Assembly: GCA_036417435.1 (NCBI GenBank)
Contig: CM070903.1
Location: 92,525,001 to 92,589,000, forward strand
Origin: Inia geoffrensis
Lineage: Eukaryota; Chordata; Mammalia; Artiodactyla; Iniidae
Length of the DNA stretch: 64,000 nucleotides
Direction: 5' to 3'
In this document: in pieces, positions 57,700 through 64,000 of the stretch
Position numbering within the stretch: the stretch's first letter is position 1
Layout: every line of letters begins with the position of its first letter
Position numbers and translations under genes: made by a program
The notes under the pieces: generated by a model
Database searches by the model: none
What the model was told of the DNA's origin: nothing
The model's input: the letters and a program-made list of their open reading frames with translations, nothing else

Positions 57700-58190
57700 A
57701 GAAAAATGCTAGAGAAACTTAAATACTATTTATACTAACAATCAAACCCATAAGTTATCTTTGAATTAATTGAAAAATAACTAAGAACACTTTTATGGAG
57801 AAATATTTAAAACTATATAAAAGACATGAAGAAAGATCTGAACAAATGGAGAAACATGGGATCATGTATGGAACAAGAACACATTGTTAATATGGCAATT
57901 TTCCATGCAGTAAGTTTTAACTTAAAATTAATTTTTAAATGTTTGTAAAAGAATATAGCTACAATTTGGATAAATAATTGGCATTATCAAAATAAATACA
58001 TATTAAAAAGCCCTAAAAAATAAAAGGGGTGTCACTGCTACAGAAGCAAACAATGGAATAAAGTAGAGAACCCAGAAGCTGATCTGTGGATATTACAGAG
58101 GTAGCCCCACAAACGTTGGTGAAAGGATGAATATAGTAAATCGCTCTGGGAAAGCTTGCTCACTATTTTGCACCTTGGAGACATAAAAAT
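57700..58190 (+). mobile_element. ancient L1 ORF2 fragment
   Basis: 'gacatgaagaaagatctgaacaaatggagaaacatgggatcatgtatgg...ttgttaatatggcaattttcc' and 'agcaaacaatggaataaagtagagaacccagaagctg' follow the L1 ORF2 order with heavy divergence and gaps. Confidence 0.68.
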
Positions 58191-59985
58191 CTTCAAAGCT
58201 CCAGTTCTTCTGAGTCTCTGCTATAAAATCCTTTCTTACCACCTGGGTAGACATGGCATCCTTAATTGTCTATGGTAATACCTTGGCGCACACCACAACC
58301 TGCAAACACCTGCCTCTGCCAGCTGGGGCTGGTCAAGGTCCAGGAGGAAGCTGCATAATAAGTCTCCTTACCAACCTTCTAATCTTCCTACTCCTAATCA
58401 CTGTGGTCTGAATAAATTTGTCCTACTTTTCTAGAATTTTCCACCATTCAGGACCAAAGTTTACATCACTTAATATAGCAACATGCTGCAGCAAAAATGT
58501 TTAAAGTTATTCTTTCCTCCTAATGTCAACAGATAATCTGAGTTTTACAATTACTTTCCATAAACCTATTTGTTTTCATATAACTACAGCTTGGTTTCTC
58601 TTTCTGAATAAAGAAACTCAAAACTCATTTGAACAAGTTTATACAACATATTTGGATAAAAGTAAAATTACAAACAATAAAACATTGAGTTTGAATCTTT
58701 AGTTCACCTTGACATAGAATATTCTGTATAATGGCTTCTATGAAAATATAGCTCTAATTTTCTAAATCAAATTTAATATCTTTCAAGGGTAGAAATCATT
58801 GGCATGATGAATATATATTACGGATTTAATACAAGAAATATATTTCACAATATGATGATATGTTATAAATAACATGTTAATGCTTTGCATTTTAAATATG
58901 TAAAATAATAAGTGATCACTTAAACTACAGATGTAGATAGCATGGTTTATAAAATAGGACAGTCAGAATGTAATTGCTTTAAATGTAGTACTTATTGTAA
59001 TGTCAAAAATAGAAATGCCAACCTTAAAGAAAAAAAGAAAGGAAAAAGAAAAAAGAAAGGTTTTGAGGGCAAAACACAAATAGGAAAAAAGCAAATTACT
59101 TCATTTATCTGATTTTATTAGCCAATTTCCTCCCACCACACTGCCACATGAGGTAGTAATACTATCAGACTGACTACAAATCAGTGTATACTAATTCTCC
59201 ATCTTAGAAGGTCACAAAGCTTCCCATAAGAAATAGCCACTTGAATGCTTCTTATTTTAAAACAAGAAAGTAAACGGTAATGTCATGAGCCTTATGTCTT
59301 TATTTTTTAAAAATTTCAAAGGACTGATAATTCCATTTTAAATGAGATGGGGAAGGTGAGATCGTCTTATTGTAACTCTACGAAGCACTACGTACAGTAT
59401 ACATACTGTAGCATGTGGTACAGTAGGTACCACACATTGTTTTTAAATTAGATGACCAATCTCTCTAGAAAAAATGCCCTTGTTGACTAGCCTACAACTA
59501 AAATGTTTTATAAGGTTTTAAAATACGATCTATGACCTCTTGCAAAAACTGTGTTAATGTGTCTTCAATTTTTTTATGGAAAGAATTAAGGTTCAAAAAG
59601 ATAGGCAGAAATGTCTCAAATAATGAAGAAACTGTTGCTCCATCGATAATTATCTATAAAGGTAGACACACCATAGGAGGCAAAGCATCCAAGATGGAGT
59701 GAGTGGAGTTACATTTATGTTATGCTTTCAAGATTATACTTCTATTTATGAACTACCTGTGAGGAATACTAGGGTTCTCTAACCTGAGCAGGTAAGTTTA
59801 CTAAGTCTTGAAAGATGCCTGTGATCAGAACTCAGAAAAACATCTTACCCGTTCACAAGCTGATAAGGCCACATGAGAATCTAGCAGTGCTTCAACTCCT
59901 ATTTTTACTCTCAAAAGGCCTAATTCGGAGAAACTACCATTGATACCAACTGCTCCAACCCAGTTTGATATTCAAAGTATAGTAA
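58191..59985. other. intronic sequence, mostly unassigned
   Basis: 58200-58460 is GC-richer and unidentified. 59024-59062 is an A/G-rich simple stretch. 59393-59410 has an 8-bp inverted repeat (TACAGTAT/ATACTGTA) next to further GTAC-containing motifs. Confidence 0.45.
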
Positions 59986-59989
59986 CTGC

Positions 59990-60530
59990 ATAATTAAGAA
60001 TACTCTAAGACCTAGCAATTCCACTCTTAAGTTTATACTCAGCAGAAATTAGTACGTAAGTTCACCAAAAGACATGTACAAGAATCCTCATAACAGCAAC
60101 ATTCATAATAGTCCCCAAATGGAAACAACCCAAATAGTAACCAACTACTGCATGTACAAACAGACTGTGGTATATATTGGTATAATGAAGACTTTACAAC
60201 AATATGAGCAATGACATGCAATAACAATGTGGGTAAATCACTCTCACAAATATAATATTGAGCAAAAGAATGCTAGCAGTAAGGATATACATTGTTGATT
60301 CCATTGATTGTAGTTCAAAAACAGACAAAATTAAACCATGTTATTAGAAGTATGGATAGTTGTTCTTGGGGCTTAGTGATTGAAAGGGGCTATAAGGATG
60401 GTCTCTGGGATGCTGGCAACACAGGCATATAAACTTTATTAAAGTCATTTAGCAGTATGCCTAAGATTTGTGGATTTTTCTCTGTGTGTGTGTGTATGGT
60501 ATTTTAATAAAATTTTTATTAAAAATTTAA
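59990..60530 (+). mobile_element. old L1M-type ORF2 end and 3' UTR fragment
   Basis: 'acctagcaattccactcttaagtttatactcagcagaaattag', 'aacagcaacattcataatagtccccaaatggaaacaacccaaatag', then a diverged 3' UTR ('gtagttcaaaaacagacaaaattaaacc'). A GT microsatellite occurs at 60482-60497. Confidence 0.8.
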
Positions 60531-60639
60531 CCACATAAGAATAAAAAACTTAGAAAGTGATTTTTCTGAGGGGTAGTGACTTATTAGGTATTTTAACATA
60601 AATTATTTTATTTAATTATGTCTTAGTTTCACCCAAATC

Positions 60640-61520
60640 AGAAAGGAAGAAATAAAAGTGTCTCTATTTGCAGATGTCATGATATTGCGTATAGAACCCT
60701 CCACTCAAAAAACTGTTAGAACTGATAAACAAATTCAGTAAATTTGTAGGATATAAAATCAATACACAAAATCAGTTGCATTTCTATACACTAACAATAA
60801 ACTATTTGAAAGAGAAATAAGGAAAACAATCCCATTTATAATAGTATCAAAACAATAAAAGACATAAGAATAAATTTAACCAAAATGGTAAATCTGTACA
60901 CTGTAAGAAAGAAATTGAAAAAGACACAAATAAATGGAAAAATATCCCATATTTTGGATCAGAAGAGTTAAAATTGCTAAAATATCCATATTACCAAAAG
61001 TCATCTACAGACTCAATGCAATTCCTATCAAAATTTGGATGACATTTTTCACAGAAATAAAAAAAAATCCTAAAATTCATATGGAACCACAAAGACCTCA
61101 AACAGCCAAAGTAATCTTGAAGAAAGAACAAAGCTGGCAGCATCACATTCCTGATTTCAAATTATATTACAAAGCTATAGTAATCAAAACATATGGTACT
61201 GGCATAAGAATAGACACATAGATCAATGGAGCAGAATTAAGAGCCCAAAAATAACACCATGCATATATAGTTAGCATTTGTTCAACAAAGGAACCAAGAC
61301 TGTACAATAGGGAAAGAACAGTCTCCTCAATAAATGGTGCTGGGAAAACTGGACAGCCACGTGCAAAAGAATTTAAGTGGACTCGTATCTTATACCATCC
61401 ACAAAAATCAACCCAAAATGGATTAAAGACTTGAATGTAAGACCTGAAATCATAAACTCCAAGAAGAAGACATGGGGGTAAGCTCCTTGACATTGGTCTT
61501 GGCCATATACATATATATAT

Positions 61521-61578
<58 letters not shown>

Positions 61579-62445
61579 TTTTTAATTTCAACCAAAAGCA
61601 AAGGCAACAAAGGCAAAAACAAGTTTGATTACATCAAACTAAAATGTTTCTGCTCAGTGAAGGAAACCAACAAAATGCAAATGCAACCCATGGAATGGGA
61701 TAAAATATTTGCAAACCTTACCCCTGATAAAAAGTTAATATCCAAAATGCACAAGGTACTCATTCAACAACAACGACAAAACACACACCCAACTGAAAAA
61801 TGGACAAAGGACCTGAACAGACATTTCTCCAAGGTGACATACCAATGACCAATAGGTACATGAAAAGATGCCCAACATCACTAATCATCAGGAAAATGAA
61901 AATCAAAACCACGATGAGATATTACCTTACAGTTGTTAGGATGTCTATTAACAAAAAGACAAGAGATAACAAATGCTGGTGGCGATATGAAGAAAACAGA
62001 ACACCTGTACACTGTTGGTGGGAATGTAAGTTGGTACAGCACTGTGGAAAACTGTATGGAGGTTCCTCAAAATGGTAGCAATAGAACTTCCATGTAGCAC
62101 AGCAATACCACTTCTCAGTATATATTTGAAGGAAACAAAATCACTCTTGGAAAGATATCTGTACTCCCATGTCCACTGCAGCATTACTCACAATAGCCAA
62201 GACATGGAAACAACCTAAGTGTCCATCAACAAGTGAATGGATAAAGAAGATGTGGTACAAATATATACTATTCAATAATATTCAGCCTTAAAAAAGAAGG
62301 AAATCCTGTGATTTGCCACAACATGGATGAACCTGGGAGAGCGTTATGCTAAGTAAAGTAAGCCAGACAGAGAAAGACAAATACTGCATGGTATCACGTA
62401 TGTGGAATCTAAAAAATATAATAATAAATAAAATAATTTTTAAAA
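60640..62445 (+). mobile_element. 5'-truncated L1 (ORF2 RT domain to 3' end)
   Basis: Begins in the RT domain at 'gtgtctctatttgcagatgtcatgat' (the FADD motif reads FADV here). It continues through 60934-61221 ([20 protein letters not shown]), 61657-62078, and 'cactgttggtgggaatgtaagttggtacagc', to 'gtccatcaacaagtgaatgg' and 'ggtatcacgtatgtggaatctaaaaaatataa'. It is frame-broken and has a large microsatellite inside. Confidence 0.92.
61503..61583. repeat. (TA)n / (CA)n microsatellite plus T-run inside an L1
   Basis: TA units, a CA block, a long TA run up to 61570, then 13 T. It replaces L1 ORF2 sequence that normally reads about 'ggcaatgattttttggatatgacacc'. Confidence 0.92.
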
Positions 62446-62575
62446 AGGTATATGTGTGAGGAGAGTTCACCCAGACATCAACTATTTTTGAGGATTCTGA
62501 CATTTATCAATCTAGTAGAAGTTTCCAAATGAACAAGTAAGCATTAATAAGATGTTAAAATAACCAATTTAGGTA

Positions 62576-62690
62576 CTTCCCACGCACTCCAGTGGTTAAG
62601 GCTCCATGCTTCCCCTGCAGGGGGCACGGGTTCCATCATGGGCCGGGGAACTAAGATCCCGCATGCCGTGCAGCATGGACAAAAAATTAA
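62576..62690 (+). mobile_element. short tRNA-derived cetartiodactyl SINE
   Basis: 'tacttcccacgcactccagtggttaaggctccatgcttcccctgcagggggcacgggttcc' then 'ggggaactaagatcccgcatgccgtgcagcatgg' and an A-rich tail. It shares the tRNA-like head with CHR SINEs but has the short body. No convincing target-site duplication. Confidence 0.82.
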
Positions 62691-62699
62691 AAATAAGCA

Positions 62700-64000
62700 A
62701 TTCAGTTAAAATCTGGAAAATTTGCCTAAATAATTTCCTGAATTAACTGAGCAGGTATTCTGACATATATGGTTATATCTTGCTTCTTCTTAAGTGCTAT
62801 TAGCCTTCTAGGCAGGTAGAAGGCTTACATTTACTTAAAAAATTGACATAAATCAGAGGAATTGATTCAGATTTGAGGGAAAAGTCTCAAGACAAAACAG
62901 ACATTTTTAACTTTTTTGTGTCCACAGAATGAGGCTCTTTGTGTTACACTCTTGGAGTTTAACTGGCAGCCAACAACAAAGACACTGAATTTCCAGACTG
63001 TCTTATTCACACATGTGAATCCAGACACCAAAACATAAGAATACCTTTTTTTCTCAAATACAAGGACAACTCAGCTGGTGCCCGGTTATCCATTATAAAA
63101 AATAGATTTTGTTATTATCATTTTAATTTAAGGACTTTCCCCCCTTTCTATTAAGAAACACTGTTTATTCTATTAGACAGAAGAATCTGATTCCTAAAAC
63201 CTTCTAAGGACAGGCACTGCCAAATGATTGTGAATTCTAAGTCTTACCAGAAACTTTCAGAGAAAAAGAAAACAATTTGTTGAGTTGATAAGCTAACTAA
63301 TTAAGAGCTCACCTTCTTTTATCACGCCCCTACACAAATAATCCTGGCTCCTTTTAAGTCATACACTAATTCACACATATAAAAAAATATCAGAATATTT
63401 TCCTTTCCAAATGGAAAATAGAATGTAGTAGTATAAGAAAATAAAATATTTAGAGGTAACCCATTCCATTTCTGAAAATATTTAGTTTCCAGGGCTGAAC
63501 ATTTCATGACCCTATTCTCAGTATAAATCCAATTTCTAGAAGCAAGACCAAGAGAGTCACTATAAGTCATCCTTGTACACATATCCTCTGACACACATTT
63601 GCACACCAGAACAAAAGCACATAGAAAAAAAAAAATACAACAGCTTTAATGGAAAGAGGAAAAAAATATCCCCTTACCATTTTCTTTCTCATTCCCAAGG
63701 CATTCCACTTCCATTTAAGTATGTTTCTTTTACAAATTAAACTAATTATTTTAGAAAAGAAGCTCATTTTGTTTCACGATGGACAGGCGTTGTTTGGTAG
63801 TGGGACTGTAAGGTGTTGGGAGTGCAAAGATAAATTAAAATGATTTTCTCTGTTTATAAAGGGTATTTAGAGACTATTTTGCCCTTCTCCCTTTCTTTAG
63901 TGTGTTTCTATGGAGACACGGTGAATCTGATTCCTTCCTCTAGGAAGATTAGAACCTTTAGGATAGAGATCAATCTCTCTAGAGATTAACCCTCATCCCT
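62700..64000. other. intronic sequence, nothing recognised
   Basis: No repeat family or exon recognised. Minus-strand open frames of 66-94 codons (63322-63767) lack matching splice sites and family resemblance. Confidence 0.5.

Larger units (their letters stand above)
22317..64000 (-). other. NAALADL2: NAALADL2 intron upstream of the exon (partial)
   Basis: All sequence at higher coordinates than the exon is inferred to be the intron preceding it in the minus-strand transcript. It continues past the window edge. It holds the younger L1 with its SINEs, LTRs, MIR and L2 fossils listed separately. No second exon with matching frame and splice sites was recognised, but short exons could be missed by eye. 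Confidence 0.75.

Noticed and set aside
61167..61622. 151-codon minus-strand open frame
   Set aside because: Reverse shadow of L1 ORF2 plus the TA microsatellite (its Ile-Tyr repeats).

Overview
This is AT-rich mammalian nuclear DNA. The organism is almost certainly a cetacean, because the window carries several young, CpG-rich tRNA-derived SINEs of the CHR (cetacean-hippo-ruminant) family in the form I recognise from whales and dolphins, together with cetartiodactyl-type L1 elements. There are no bacterial-style genes, operons, CRISPR arrays or complete open genes.

The only protein-coding feature I can support is one 151-nt internal exon on the minus strand (22166-22316). It has a good polypyrimidine tract and AG acceptor, a GTAAG donor, and a 50-codon open frame that matches NAALADL2 (N-acetylated alpha-linked acidic dipeptidase-like 2). 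Family identity was judged from memory of the protein. Everything else is intron: roughly 41.7 kb of the upstream intron (22317-64000) and 22.2 kb of the downstream intron (1-22165). NAALADL2 is known as a giant gene with very large introns, which fits one exon in 64 kb.

The introns are filled mostly with L1. Two large elements dominate: a decayed, 3'-truncated L1 at about 15146-20670, and a younger near-complete L1 at about 36406-43620. The younger one keeps a YY1-type site at its 5' end, ORF1 and ORF2 remnants, a 3' UTR G-rich tract and a poly(A) signal, and it is split by two CHR SINEs. 5'-truncated L1 copies lie at 8330-10045 and 60640-62445, and 3' UTR or older fragments at 1450, 13545, 14650, 31262, 35790, 57700 and 59990. 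Almost all are on the plus strand, antisense to the gene. Other repeats are six CHR/tRNA SINEs, MIR and L2 fossils, two MLT1 LTRs, two further LTR-like repeats, hAT-Charlie and Tigger-type DNA transposon fossils, and microsatellites.

The remaining stretches are intronic sequence in which I recognise no gene, RNA gene or repeat. I found no undescribed system. The points worth a second look are the nested insertions, the orientation bias, the SINE insertions with clear target-site duplications, a perfect 15-bp hairpin, G-rich tracts, and a few unexplained non-repeat segments.
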